DNA of 64,000 bases, from NCBI RefSeq assembly GCF_031179145.1, contig NZ_JAPSIB010000016.1, positions 50,661-114,660 on the forward strand, written 5' to 3'. This document shows positions 15,033 to 23,542 of the stretch, piece by piece (within the stretch, counting starts at the first letter, position 1; each line of letters opens with the position of its first letter). This stretch comes from Brevibacterium sp. Its GTDB lineage: Bacteria > Actinomycetota > Actinomycetes > Actinomycetales > Brevibacteriaceae. A program made the translations under genes and the position numbers. The notes below the pieces were generated by a model, which saw only the letters and a list, made by a program, of their open reading frames with translations, was not told where the DNA came from and made no database searches.

Positions 15033-17033
15033 ATGCGCTTTCTGACCTCCCTCGTCGTCGGGATCACTCTCTTAGCCGCGGTGACCGCGGGCCCGGCGAC
15101 CGCTGCCCCAGCACCGGATTCGGCAGTGTCCGACCGGATGGCTTCTGCGCAGGAGAACTACCAGGACACGTGGGCACGTATCCTCAGCGCGGACCTGGAG
15201 AAGTCGGGCCTCCATATCGCCCCCGGTCTCGCCGACTTCTGGGACGAGCGTCAGCGGAAGCTGACCGCTGAGGGAATCGCCGTGTCCCATTCGGCCGGTT
15301 ACGACACCTACCTGGCGATCCTGCCTGCCGAGCCGCAGACCAACCGTGATGGTTCGAGCGTCAGCTCGAGGGAAATGCAGAGCGTGTGGCAGGAGATCAT
15401 CACGGATGTCGCCGCAGATCTCGGCGTCAGCGACGCGGTCTTCGCCTTCTGGGTGCCCGACAGCCCCGGCCGCAGCCGCTATGCCGTCTTCGACGATGGG
15501 GCGCTGGTCCGTGACTTCGCTCCCGCTGCATCCGGTCTCGAGGTCAATACCGACGTCCCCGGTCCCTTCTTCCACTACGCACTGCGCACCGGTCCCGCCG
15601 GCTCCGGAGAGACCCCGACCGAGGACGAAGCGGCACCGGCTCTTCTCCTCCCTGACTGGTCCTCGGGATATGCCTCCGACTGGGGGAAGGAGTCCCCGGC
15701 AGGCCTGTCATTGCCCGGATTCGTCGCCGGCGTCGTCGTCATCGCAGTCGGAGGCATCGTGGTTCTGGTGCTGGTCGGCGTCGCGTCGGTCCTGCGCCGT
15801 CACCGAGGTGAACGACTCGACAGGCTCAAGGACACCCAGGAGGAACTGCGCCCACGAGCCCTGTCAGCGCAGCAGCACCTCAACCGTCGATCGACGCCCG
15901 CGAGCATGGCGGAGGCGGCGCAGTCGCTGCCATCTGCCGGGACAAGCAATGACCTGCGCGTTCTCGTCGCCTGGGACATCCTCGGCGACGAGACGCGAGC
16001 CCATGCCTCCCGCCGGTACCCGTCATCCCGCTGCTTCTTCCGCCCGGATCGCCCTGCCGTGACGACCCGCTATTGGTCGCCGGTCGGGTCCGACATCGCG
16101 CTTCCCGTCAGCGCCGAGGCCGCCGAGGTGCTGGACACTGGCCGCACGCCCGAGTACCTGTCGGCCGAAGGCACTCTGAGCGGCCGCCCGTATTGGACCA
16201 CGGACGATGCGTTCGCGCGCAGCGGCTTCGGAGCATTCACGCCTCTGTCCGCCGGCCTCCGTGCACACGCAGCTCAGAGCAGCGACCGGCCGGAACCTGA
16301 ACCTCTCGGCCCAACTCGTCCGTGGGTCACCACCGCGGCTCTGGTCGCAGTGGTGGCAGCAGGACTGACCACTGCCGGTCTGGTCGCCGCCCACAACTCG
16401 GACCAACGAGCACTGAGCGCCTCACCGGCGTTCTCCCGCGTCACCGATCTGGACGCCCCTGCCGCCCGGGCCCTGGCGACGACGATCCGAACCGAGCTCA
16501 GCGACGATGGGATCGCAGTGGCTCCGGCAATGCTGTGGTCGATCAGCCCGGAGGACATCGACGAGTACCGGACCATTCTCGACCGCATCGACCTCGATGC
16601 CGCGATCGTGGTGTGGCCCAAACCGGAATACGCGCCGATGGAATCATCCGTTGCCCTCACCACACTGATCCAGCGGAGGAGCCCCGCGGACGTCACAGTG
16701 GTCAGCCACGGCTCCTCGAGTCGCCCGGTCAGCTCCACCCTCGATGTCTTCGCCATCCGGTCCGAGAACGAGACCGATGTCGTCGCCGACAATGTCTCGG
16801 CCACGCTGACCGCACTCGCTGCCGCGGACACACCGAAAAAACTCGACGCACCGATCGAGACCACGATCGAAGAGATGCACGAGTACATGCCACAGCCCGA
16901 CACAGCCGCCTACGACCGCGCCCGGAACATCGGCATCGCCAAGACCGTCGGGCTCACCCTGCTGGCAGCCCTTGCCCTGATCTTCGGATCCCGCCTGACC
17001 TGGAACCGCCAACCGTCCGGGAGGAACCCGTGA
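15033..17033 (+). CDS. multi-domain membrane protein of unknown function (paralogue of the next gene)
   Basis: 666 residues from the ATG at 15033. A signal peptide ends near residue 25. An ectodomain (~26-220) follows, then a helix (~225-255), a cytoplasmic region (~256-425), a second helix (~430-452), a second ectodomain (~455-625) and a third helix (~630-652). Both ectodomains share a layout with the ectodomain of the following gene: a short helical lead, then YDTYLAILP or LDAAIVVWP. The cytoplasmic part carries RCFFRPDRPAVTTRY and GRPYWTTDDAFARSGFGAF, which recur in degenerate form in the neighbour. A TAGACT -10 box at 14998-15003 gives a ~23-nt leader. No named family recognised. Confidence 0.7.
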   Translation: MRFLTSLVVGITLLAAVTAGPATAAPAPDSAVSDRMASAQENYQDTWARILSADLEKSGLHIAPGLADFWDERQRKLTAEGIAVSHSAGYDTYLAILPAEPQTNRDGSSVSSREMQSVWQEIITDVAADLGVSDAVFAFWVPDSPGRSRYAVFDDGALVRDFAPAASGLEVNTDVPGPFFHYALRTGPAGSGETPTEDEAAPALLLPDWSSGYASDWGKESPAGLSLPGFVAGVVVIAVGGIVVLVLVGVASVLRRHRGERLDRLKDTQEELRPRALSAQQHLNRRSTPASMAEAAQSLPSAGTSNDLRVLVAWDILGDETRAHASRRYPSSRCFFRPDRPAVTTRYWSPVGSDIALPVSAEAAEVLDTGRTPEYLSAEGTLSGRPYWTTDDAFARSGFGAFTPLSAGLRAHAAQSSDRPEPEPLGPTRPWVTTAALVAVVAAGLTTAGLVAAHNSDQRALSASPAFSRVTDLDAPAARALATTIRTELSDDGIAVAPAMLWSISPEDIDEYRTILDRIDLDAAIVVWPKPEYAPMESSVALTTLIQRRSPADVTVVSHGSSSRPVSSTLDVFAIRSENETDVVADNVSATLTALAAADTPKKLDAPIETTIEEMHEYMPQPDTAAYDRARNIGIAKTVGLTLLAALALIFGSRLTWNRQPSGRNP

Positions 17034-18415
17034 GCACCCACACATTCCCACTGCCGACCCGGGCTCTGCTGTGCGCGCTCATCGCCGGCGCGCTCAGCGT
17101 CGGCACGCCGATCGTCGCCGCCCCGGCCGCAGCAAACGCGGTCGCCGCCGATGCAGCCACCGCGGTTCCGGTCACCGCTGAACCGACCGGGACCGCAATC
17201 ACCGCTTCGTCGCTGGAGACGGCCGACCTCCCTTCTACCGAGGTCGAACTGGCCCAGCTGATCGCCGAACAGTGGAAGACAGATCCGCTCTTCGCCTCAC
17301 CGCAGGCGCGGCAGATGTACCCGGCGTCGACGCTGGAGGAGATCCGCTCCCGGATGGAGGCGATCGACGGCGACGTCTATCTCGCCCTCGTCCCCGAGTA
17401 CGACGAACACCATCAGTCGAGCACCCAGCTGCTGTCCGTTGTCTCGGCGTTCCACGGCGATGCGGCCCGGGTGCGGATGGTCTCGACGACGGCCGGGGGT
17501 CTGGCCGGCAGCGTCGACCCGGCTGATCCCGACGCCCACCTTCTCGAGCGCCAGTTCCTCCAGTACGTCTTCGATGACGCTCACTCGATTACCGACATCG
17601 AATGGATCCTCGATGTCCTCGAACGACTGGCCGACCCGCAGGTGGGCACCACCGAGCTCTCGCTCATCGATCGGGTGTTCGGCTTCGTCGTCTACCACCC
17701 AGTCCGCTCGATCCTCATCGGCCTCATCGGCGCGGCAGCTCTGGGCGCGGCGATCTGGGTCCTCGCCGGGCGCCAGGCGCGCAACCCGAGGAAGTACCGG
17801 ATCCCCGAGGCGGTGCTCTCCTCCGCCGCAGAGGCCACTCGATCGCGTCTGCTGCAGAGGGTCCACTCCGACAGCTCGCGGGTGGCTGCTGCGCTGCGGG
17901 AACAGGAGACCCGGGATCTGGCCCCGTCCCAGGTGCGTCGGGTCCAGCATGGGCTCGACTCCTACGACTGGGCTCGGAAGATCAGCGCCGATACTGGATG
18001 CGAGGAAGATGACCTGGCCGGTGCACTGGTGCTGCTCGACATGGCCGAGAAGGATCTCCAGGCCGTCGCGGGCACCGATGGGACGCCGACCTCCCGGACC
18101 ACGAGAGGCTCCCGGGCGAAGAAGGGCCTTGAAGTCGCGATGGGTGACACCGGCCTGTGCGCCATCGACCCTCGTCACGGCAGTGCGGTCACTCGGATCA
18201 ACCTCTCCGCCGAGGCGGTGACAGGTGCAAGCCGGTCCGTGCGGCTCACCGCGTGCACGCGCTGCCGGGCCGATCACGCCAAGGGAGTGCAGCCGCAGTG
18301 GCTGAGAGTCGACGGCGAGCCCTATGTCGGTCGCGATACCGTCTGGGCGCGCACGCTCTTCGGCGCGACCGAAGACGATCTGCTCGCCGCTCTCGTCGCG
18401 GACTCAGCCACCTGA
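17030..18415 (+). CDS. membrane protein of unknown function with ectodomain and Cys-rich cytoplasmic tail
   Basis: 461 residues from a GTG that overlaps the previous stop by 4 bp (GTGA), so the two genes are coupled. A signal peptide (~1-41) leads to an ectodomain with IAEQWKTDPLFASPQ and DGDVYLALVPEYDEH, then one transmembrane helix at ~224-248 and a ~210-residue cytoplasmic tail. The tail has helical segments and ends in LCAIDPRHGSAVTR, TACTRCRADH and GEPYVGRDTVWARTLFGA. The CxxC plus further Cys/His could bind zinc. The GxPYxxxDxxxAR-FGA motif is shared with the preceding protein, which makes the pair paralogous. Function unknown. Confidence 0.7.
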   Translation: MSTHTFPLPTRALLCALIAGALSVGTPIVAAPAAANAVAADAATAVPVTAEPTGTAITASSLETADLPSTEVELAQLIAEQWKTDPLFASPQARQMYPASTLEEIRSRMEAIDGDVYLALVPEYDEHHQSSTQLLSVVSAFHGDAARVRMVSTTAGGLAGSVDPADPDAHLLERQFLQYVFDDAHSITDIEWILDVLERLADPQVGTTELSLIDRVFGFVVYHPVRSILIGLIGAAALGAAIWVLAGRQARNPRKYRIPEAVLSSAAEATRSRLLQRVHSDSSRVAAALREQETRDLAPSQVRRVQHGLDSYDWARKISADTGCEEDDLAGALVLLDMAEKDLQAVAGTDGTPTSRTTRGSRAKKGLEVAMGDTGLCAIDPRHGSAVTRINLSAEAVTGASRSVRLTACTRCRADHAKGVQPQWLRVDGEPYVGRDTVWARTLFGATEDDLLAALVADSAT

Positions 18416-18464
18416 GCGCTCGACCATCTGAGCATCCGACCGGACATCGCACCTACCTGAAATA

Positions 18465-18507
18465 TTGCTCAACAATCCCTTGACTGAATTGTCGAACAAC
18501 TTATAGG
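18465..18507 (+). promoter_or_regulatory. promoter with two FadR/GntR-type operator repeats
   Basis: TTGACT (18480-18485) and TATAGG (18502-18507) are 16 bp apart. Between them lies the perfect palindrome TTGT-CGA-ACAA (18489-18499). A related copy, TTGCTCAACAA, lies 24 bp upstream (18465-18475). TTGT-N3-ACAA is the kind of site bound by FCD-domain GntR regulators, and one is encoded 3 kb downstream. The site would control the Nramp-like / racemase unit. Confidence 0.6.
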
Positions 18508-18569
18508 CTCGACCTCGGCGCACGCACCGTGCCGCCGCACGCAAACGCCTTCGAGCCCAAAGGTCAGTC

Positions 18570-19856
18570 ATGGAACATGCACCGAACACCGCCTCCGCTG
18601 CCGGAGGGCCGGAGGAAGCTCACCAGGCGACTCGCCCACCCAAATGGTGGAAGCCCGGCCCCGCACTGATGGTCACCGCCTGCTTCGTCGGTCCCGGAAC
18701 GGTGACGACCGCGAGCCTGGCGGGAGCGGATTTCGGGATGACCCTGATGTGGGCGGTGCTCTTCTCCATCCTCGCCACCATCGTCCTCCAGGAGATGGCG
18801 GCCAGGCTCGGCCTTGCCAGCGGTCTCAGCCTCGGCCAGGCGCTGCGCCGGACCATCACTCAGCCCATCCTGCGCCTGGTGGTCATCGTGCTCGTCGTCT
18901 CCGCCCTCGGCATCGGCAGCGCCGTCTACGCTCAGGGAGACATGCTCGGCACAGCGCTCGGCCTGTCCGAGGCCACGGGAACACCTGCCCAGATCTGGCC
19001 GCTGATCACCTTCGCAGCGGTGTCCGCCCTTCTGCTCACGGGCCGCTTCACCCTGATCATGCGGGTCCTCGGTGTACTGGTCGCGATCATGGCGATCGTC
19101 TTCGTCGCCACCGCGATCATGGTCCGGCCCGATCCTCTCGCGATGCTCAAGGGCACATTCGTCCCGACGGTCCCCGACGGCTCCGCATTCGTCATCATCG
19201 GACTGATCGGAACGACCGTGGTCGGCTACAACCTGTTCCTCCACTCCTCCGGAGTGATCGAATACTATCCACGCGGCGAACACCTGAAGGAGTCGATCAA
19301 GTCGGCCAGAGCCGACACCGCGCTGTCGATCACGCTCGGAGGACTGATCACGCTGGCGATTCTGGCCACCGCGGCGGCTGCCTTCTTCACCACCGGCATA
19401 CCCGTCGAGAGCGCCGCCACCATGGCGACCCAGCTCGAGCCGCTGCTCGGCCCGAGCGCCCGCTACTTCTTCGCGGCGGGACTCTTCTCCGCCGGGCTGA
19501 CGAGCGTGATCGCGGGCGGACTGGCCGCAGCGTTCGCCGTCAGCACGACCCTGGGATGGGGACAGGACCTCAAGTCGTGGAGATTCCGCGCCATCTGGCT
19601 GGCAGTCCTCGGCTACGGGGCGATCGTCGCGACACTCGGGGACAACCCGATCGCCGCGATCCTGTTCGCTCAGGCGACCAACGGCGTGCTCCTCCCGATC
19701 CTGGCGATCACCCTCCTCCTGGTGATGAACAACCGGACACTCCTGGGACGCCATGCGAACTCGAAGCTGCAGAATGCGGTCGGAGCGCTCATCGTCCTCG
19801 TCGTCATCGGTCTGTCGCTGAATTCCCTGCTCGGCCTCATCGGAGTCACCGGATGA
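18570..19856 (+). CDS. Nramp-fold transporter lacking the canonical metal-binding motifs
   Basis: 428 residues, about eleven transmembrane helices, Nramp family. The helix-1 motif that coordinates metal in true Nramps (DPGN) is replaced by GPGT in TACFVGPGTVTTASLAG. The helix-6 motif (MPHN) reads VGYN in GTTVVGYNLFLHSSG. The surrounding framework (NLFLHS, LSITLGGL) is conserved, so the fold is retained while Mn/Fe coordination is not. It starts a gene group with an Asp/Glu-racemase-family protein (4-bp overlap) and a DUF1989 protein. This suggests uptake of a small organic acid, amide or lactam, or of another ion. Substrate is an inference. Confidence 0.8.
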   Translation: MEHAPNTASAAGGPEEAHQATRPPKWWKPGPALMVTACFVGPGTVTTASLAGADFGMTLMWAVLFSILATIVLQEMAARLGLASGLSLGQALRRTITQPILRLVVIVLVVSALGIGSAVYAQGDMLGTALGLSEATGTPAQIWPLITFAAVSALLLTGRFTLIMRVLGVLVAIMAIVFVATAIMVRPDPLAMLKGTFVPTVPDGSAFVIIGLIGTTVVGYNLFLHSSGVIEYYPRGEHLKESIKSARADTALSITLGGLITLAILATAAAAFFTTGIPVESAATMATQLEPLLGPSARYFFAAGLFSAGLTSVIAGGLAAAFAVSTTLGWGQDLKSWRFRAIWLAVLGYGAIVATLGDNPIAAILFAQATNGVLLPILAITLLLVMNNRTLLGRHANSKLQNAVGALIVLVVIGLSLNSLLGLIGVTG

Positions 19857-20560
19857 CGTCAGTTCAGAGACTTCCTGCGCGCCTCGGCGTGCTCATCCCC
19901 TCGACCGATACGACCGCTGAGCAGGAGCTACCGGCGTTCCTCGGTGACGCGGCGAGCTTCCATGTCGCTCGCATGCGACTGTCCGAGGTGACTCCTGCGG
20001 GGCTGGCATCCATGGATGCCTCTGCGCTCGAGGCCGCGGACCTCCTCGCCGACGTCTCCCCCGACCTCGTGCTCTTCGCCTGCACGAGCGGCACCTTCAT
20101 CAAAGGCCCCGAGCACGAACGCTGGTTCGCAGCGCAGTTGGCAGTACGGGTCACTGCACCGGTGATCACCACCGCCTGGTCTCTTGCCCAGGTTCTGCCG
20201 CGGCACGGGCGGAGGATCCGGCTGCGCACCCCCTACACTCAGGACCTCACCCGGTTGGAGGCGGATTACCTGCGCACGTTCGGTCTCGAGGTCACGAGTT
20301 CGGCATGCCTGGGGCTGACGGACGACACGGCGATCGCAGACGTCACTTCTCACCGCCTGCACGAACTGGCAGCAGGTGACGACCTGGCAGATATGCTCCT
20401 CCTCAGCTGCACGAACCTCCCGAGCAGGTCGCAGTTGGAGCGAGTCTCGAAGTCAACCGGAATGCCGGTGATCAGCAGCAATTCGGCTTCCGCCACGGTG
20501 GTCGGAGAAGTGCTCACCGGTCGACTCGCGCCTCTGGCACGTCCACCCGGCCGCGACTGA
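19853..20560 (+). CDS. Asp/Glu racemase superfamily protein (maleate isomerase / arylmalonate decarboxylase type)
   Basis: 235 residues from an ATG overlapping the transporter stop (ATGA). The two catalytic cysteines of the superfamily are present: Cys77 in LFACTSGTF and Cys186 in LLLSCTNLPSR. The N-terminal ARLGVLIPSTDTTAEQEL matches the maleate cis-trans isomerase branch. Members isomerise maleate, racemise amino acids or hydantoins, or decarboxylate malonates through Cys-based proton transfer. Next to 5-oxoproline and D-glutamate-cyclase-like genes, racemisation of a glutamate or lactam derivative is a reasonable guess but is not shown by sequence. Confidence 0.75.
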   Translation: MTSVQRLPARLGVLIPSTDTTAEQELPAFLGDAASFHVARMRLSEVTPAGLASMDASALEAADLLADVSPDLVLFACTSGTFIKGPEHERWFAAQLAVRVTAPVITTAWSLAQVLPRHGRRIRLRTPYTQDLTRLEADYLRTFGLEVTSSACLGLTDDTAIADVTSHRLHELAAGDDLADMLLLSCTNLPSRSQLERVSKSTGMPVISSNSASATVVGEVLTGRLAPLARPPGRD

Positions 20561-20668
20561 CGCGAGCGGCATCGCGACATCGACTGAGCGGGGCCAGCCA
20601 TCGACCGGAGCCCTTCACCAGTCATCAACCCTTAACCAGTCATCCACCTCAGCAGAAAGCAGAGCACA

Positions 20669-21541
20669 ATGCCCCCTCAGCCCTCCGAACCTCGCAGCTA
20701 CACGCAGCCGGCCGCCTACCAGTCACTGCCGGGCGGACCTCTGGATCCGGACCGGAGCTTCTACGACCGAGTCGCGGGAGCTGAGAGGACGCTGACGCAG
20801 CAGTTCGAGATCCCGATCCGCTCCGCGCAGGCGTGGGAGGTGCCGGCGGGATCCCTCGTTCGCCTCTACTCGGTCGAGGGCCCGCAGGTCGGCGACCTCA
20901 ACCTGTGGAACCTGAACAACCCTCGGGAGAGATTCTGGGCCGCCCGGACCCGGCAGCTGCAACGTGCCTCGATGACCACCTACGATCGCTTCTGGTCGAC
21001 ACTGCCCTACCTGCGTCCGCTGGCGACCGTCGTCGCCGACTCCCTGGCCGGTCACCCCGACGCCGAGGTGATCCACGACCTTCTCGGCACCCGCTGCGAC
21101 CCGTACGTCAACCGCATGCTCGCCGACTACGACTTCGACTACCACTGTCACTCGAATCTCACCCGCGCAGTCCTCCCCCATGGACTGACCGAATTCGATG
21201 TCCATGACGTCCTCAACGTCTTCCAGTTCGCCGGACTCAACGACAAGCGCGAGTACTTCATGGATTCCTGCCCGGCCCGACCCGGCGACCACTTCGAGTT
21301 CTTCGCCGAGGTCGACCTCCTGTGCGCTCTGTCGACGTGTCCCGGCGGCGACCTCTCGGTCCACATGTGGGGCCCGGAGGCCGCGAGTACCGAGGAGCAG
21401 CTCGAGCACTGCCACCCGCTCGGCGTCGAGGTCTACTCACTGCCCGACGATGTTCTGGCGGATTGGACGCCGCCGGAGACAGCGGCGTATCAGGGGCAGC
21501 ACGGTCGTCACGGCCTGGCGGCGGAGCCCTACCGGGCTTGA
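20669..21541 (+). CDS. DUF1989 (urea-carboxylase-associated) family protein
   Basis: 290 residues. DUF1989 motifs are clear: VPAGSLVRLYSVEGPQVGDL, CDPYVNRML, CHSNLTRA, FDVHDVLNVF and ALSTCPGGDLS, with several conserved Cys/His that likely bind a metal. Relatives accompany urea and guanidine carboxylases. In guanidine degradation they act as carboxyguanidine deiminase subunits, hydrolysing the carboxylated product. Only one DUF1989 gene is present here, whereas those systems usually have two. The 3' end overlaps the convergent GntR gene by 13 bp. It may process the carboxylated product of the biotin enzyme encoded downstream. Confidence 0.85.
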   Translation: MPPQPSEPRSYTQPAAYQSLPGGPLDPDRSFYDRVAGAERTLTQQFEIPIRSAQAWEVPAGSLVRLYSVEGPQVGDLNLWNLNNPRERFWAARTRQLQRASMTTYDRFWSTLPYLRPLATVVADSLAGHPDAEVIHDLLGTRCDPYVNRMLADYDFDYHCHSNLTRAVLPHGLTEFDVHDVLNVFQFAGLNDKREYFMDSCPARPGDHFEFFAEVDLLCALSTCPGGDLSVHMWGPEAASTEEQLEHCHPLGVEVYSLPDDVLADWTPPETAAYQGQHGRHGLAAEPYRA

Positions 21542-22227
21542 GCGTCCGGCCCGACCTCGTCGAGGCGAGCCAGCAGTTGGCTCTCAGCATGGTCGAGATA
21601 GTCGAGGAGTGCGGCCTCCGCCTCCTGCTCCCGGCCTGGGGTCAGGAGCCGCGCGAGGTCGAGATTCCGGGTGACGTACTCCGCGTGGTACGAGCCGTCA
21701 CCCTCCTTGGCCAGGAACACCAGCCGCATCCGCGCCAGGATCTGATCCATGAGCACGGAGAGCATCCGGGTCCGGGCGAGGGCGACGAATTCCCGGTGGA
21801 ACTCCTGGTTCGCCCAGGCCATGGTCGTCTCATCGCCGGACTCCAGTGCCTCCTGTCCCGAGGTCACTGCCGCCCACAGCCGGCTCAGGTCGGCCTCGGT
21901 CAGATCGACCGTGCGGACCACGCCGGTCTGGACGATCCGCCTGGTCCGATAGATCTCCCGGATGTCATCGGCGGTGGGCGTGTGGACGAAGACCCCCCGG
22001 TTGGGCTGCCGCTCGACCAGCCCTTCTTCGGCCAGGATCTGGAAGGCGCTCCTCAGCGTATGCCGGGACACCTTCAGCTGAGACGTCAACTGCACTTCGG
22101 GAAGCTTGGCGCCGGGGCGGATCCGACCTGCCGAAATCGTCTCCCGCAGGAAGTTCGCCACGCTCTCGGGACCGTAGGCGTGGACATTGAGCCCCTCCGA
22201 GGGAAGCGTCAGATGAAAGTCGGACAT
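21529..22227 (-). CDS. GntR-family regulator, FadR subfamily (FCD domain)
   Basis: 232 residues. The winged helix at residues ~18-82 contains SVANFLRETISAGRIRPGAK, LTSQLKVSRHTLRSAFQILA and VERQPNRGVFV. The FCD ligand domain has IYRTRRIVQTG, NQEFHREFVALA and the metal-ligand His set. Placed between the two halves of the 5-oxoproline/carboxylase locus and divergent from the ycsG-like gene, it is the obvious local regulator. FCD domains usually bind organic acids. Confidence 0.9.
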   Translation of the reverse strand: MSDFHLTLPSEGLNVHAYGPESVANFLRETISAGRIRPGAKLPEVQLTSQLKVSRHTLRSAFQILAEEGLVERQPNRGVFVHTPTADDIREIYRTRRIVQTGVVRTVDLTEADLSRLWAAVTSGQEALESGDETTMAWANQEFHREFVALARTRMLSVLMDQILARMRLVFLAKEGDGSYHAEYVTRNLDLARLLTPGREQEAEAALLDYLDHAESQLLARLDEVGPDAQAR

Positions 22228-22295
22228 ACACTCAATCTAACTGTTCGCCCTCCACTCGCTCACCGCCACCACACAGTCGGATCATCGGAGCAGCC

Positions 22296-23540
22296 ATGAA
22301 TCAATCCAACACGTCGGCAATGTCGGTCAGAGTCAGCCGCAGCGCCGTCGTCGGCGCCATCTTCCTCATGGCCACCTCGGCGATCGGTCCCGGGTTCATC
22401 ACGCAGACGGCCACATTCACGGCCCAGCTCGGCGCGGCCTTCGCGTTCGCGATCCTCGTCTCGATCCTCATCGACATCGCGATCCAGCTCAACGTCTGGC
22501 GGATGGTCACCTCCTCGGGCAAGCGGGCCCAAGCCCTGGCCTCGTCCGCGGTGCCCGGCTCCGGCATCGTGCTGGCCGTCCTCATCGTCGTCGGCGGCCT
22601 CGCCTTCAACATCGGCAACATCGCCGGCGGCGGACTCGGGCTCAACGCCCTCCTCGGCGTCGATCCGAAACTCGGCGGACTCGTCACCGGAGTCCTCGCC
22701 ATTGCGATCTTCCTCTTCAAACGCGCCGGCAAGGTCGTCGACATCGTCGTCATGATCCTCGGCATCGGGATGATCGTCCTCACCGTCATCGTCACCATCG
22801 TCTCCCAGCCGCCCGTCGGCGAGGCCCTGCGCCAGACCGTCGCCCCCGACACCATCAACTTCGCGACGATCACCACAATCGTCGGCGGCACCGTCGGCGG
22901 CTACATCACGTATTCGGGCGCCCACCGCTACCTCGACTCCGGCAACGTCGGCCCCGAGGCGGCCCCGAGCGTCATGCGATCAGCGCTGACCGGAATCCTC
23001 GTCACCGGCGTCATGCGCTACGTCCTGTTCCTCGCGATCCTCGGCGTCGTCGCCTCCGGAGTCACCCTCGACCTCACCGGCCAGGTCGCCAACCCCGCCG
23101 GTCAGGCCTTCGCCGCCGTCCTCGGCGAGGCGGGCATGCGCATCTTCGGGGCGATCTTCTGGGCCGCGGCACTGAGCTCGGTGATCGGGGCGGCCTACAC
23201 CTCGGCGACGTTCCTCTCCTCGTTCTCGCACCGGCTCGCGACCGGGTGGCCGCTGCAGATCGCGACCGTGGGGTTCATCGTCGTCTCCCTCGTGGCCTAC
23301 CTCCTGCTCGGCACCCCACCGGCCACCCTGCTCGTGTTCGTCGGCGGCTTCAACGGACTGATCCTGCCGATCGGACTGACGATCTTCATGTACATCGGCT
23401 GGTTCCGGCCGCGCCTGCTCAATACGGACACCTATCCCACCTGGCTGCTCATCATCGGTACCCTGGCCACACTGCTCACGTGGTACATGGGTGTGCAGTC
23501 GATCGGCCCAATCTTCGCAATGATCGGAATCGGAGGATGA
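22296..23540 (+). CDS. YcsG-like Nramp-fold transporter
   Basis: 414 residues, about eleven helices, matching the Nramp-fold protein encoded with pxpABC in Bacillus (ycsG). The metal-binding positions are altered: helix 1 reads [15 protein letters not shown] instead of DPGN, and helix 6 reads [16 protein letters not shown] in place of MPHN. It is the first gene of a tight unit with pxpA, DUF1445, pxpBC and the biotin carboxylase; the overlap with the pxpA leader region is essentially zero. The genomic link argues that it imports 5-oxoproline or a related small molecule rather than manganese, but transport has not been deduced from sequence alone. Confidence 0.85.
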   Translation: MNQSNTSAMSVRVSRSAVVGAIFLMATSAIGPGFITQTATFTAQLGAAFAFAILVSILIDIAIQLNVWRMVTSSGKRAQALASSAVPGSGIVLAVLIVVGGLAFNIGNIAGGGLGLNALLGVDPKLGGLVTGVLAIAIFLFKRAGKVVDIVVMILGIGMIVLTVIVTIVSQPPVGEALRQTVAPDTINFATITTIVGGTVGGYITYSGAHRYLDSGNVGPEAAPSVMRSALTGILVTGVMRYVLFLAILGVVASGVTLDLTGQVANPAGQAFAAVLGEAGMRIFGAIFWAAALSSVIGAAYTSATFLSSFSHRLATGWPLQIATVGFIVVSLVAYLLLGTPPATLLVFVGGFNGLILPIGLTIFMYIGWFRPRLLNTDTYPTWLLIIGTLATLLTWYMGVQSIGPIFAMIGIGG

Positions 23541-23542
23541 CA

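Noticed and set aside
20661..21541. Urea or guanidine degradation operon based on DUF1989 alone
   Set aside because: There is no full-length urea carboxylase, allophanate hydrolase or urea transporter in the window; DUF1989 is better read with the pxp/biotin carboxylase genes.
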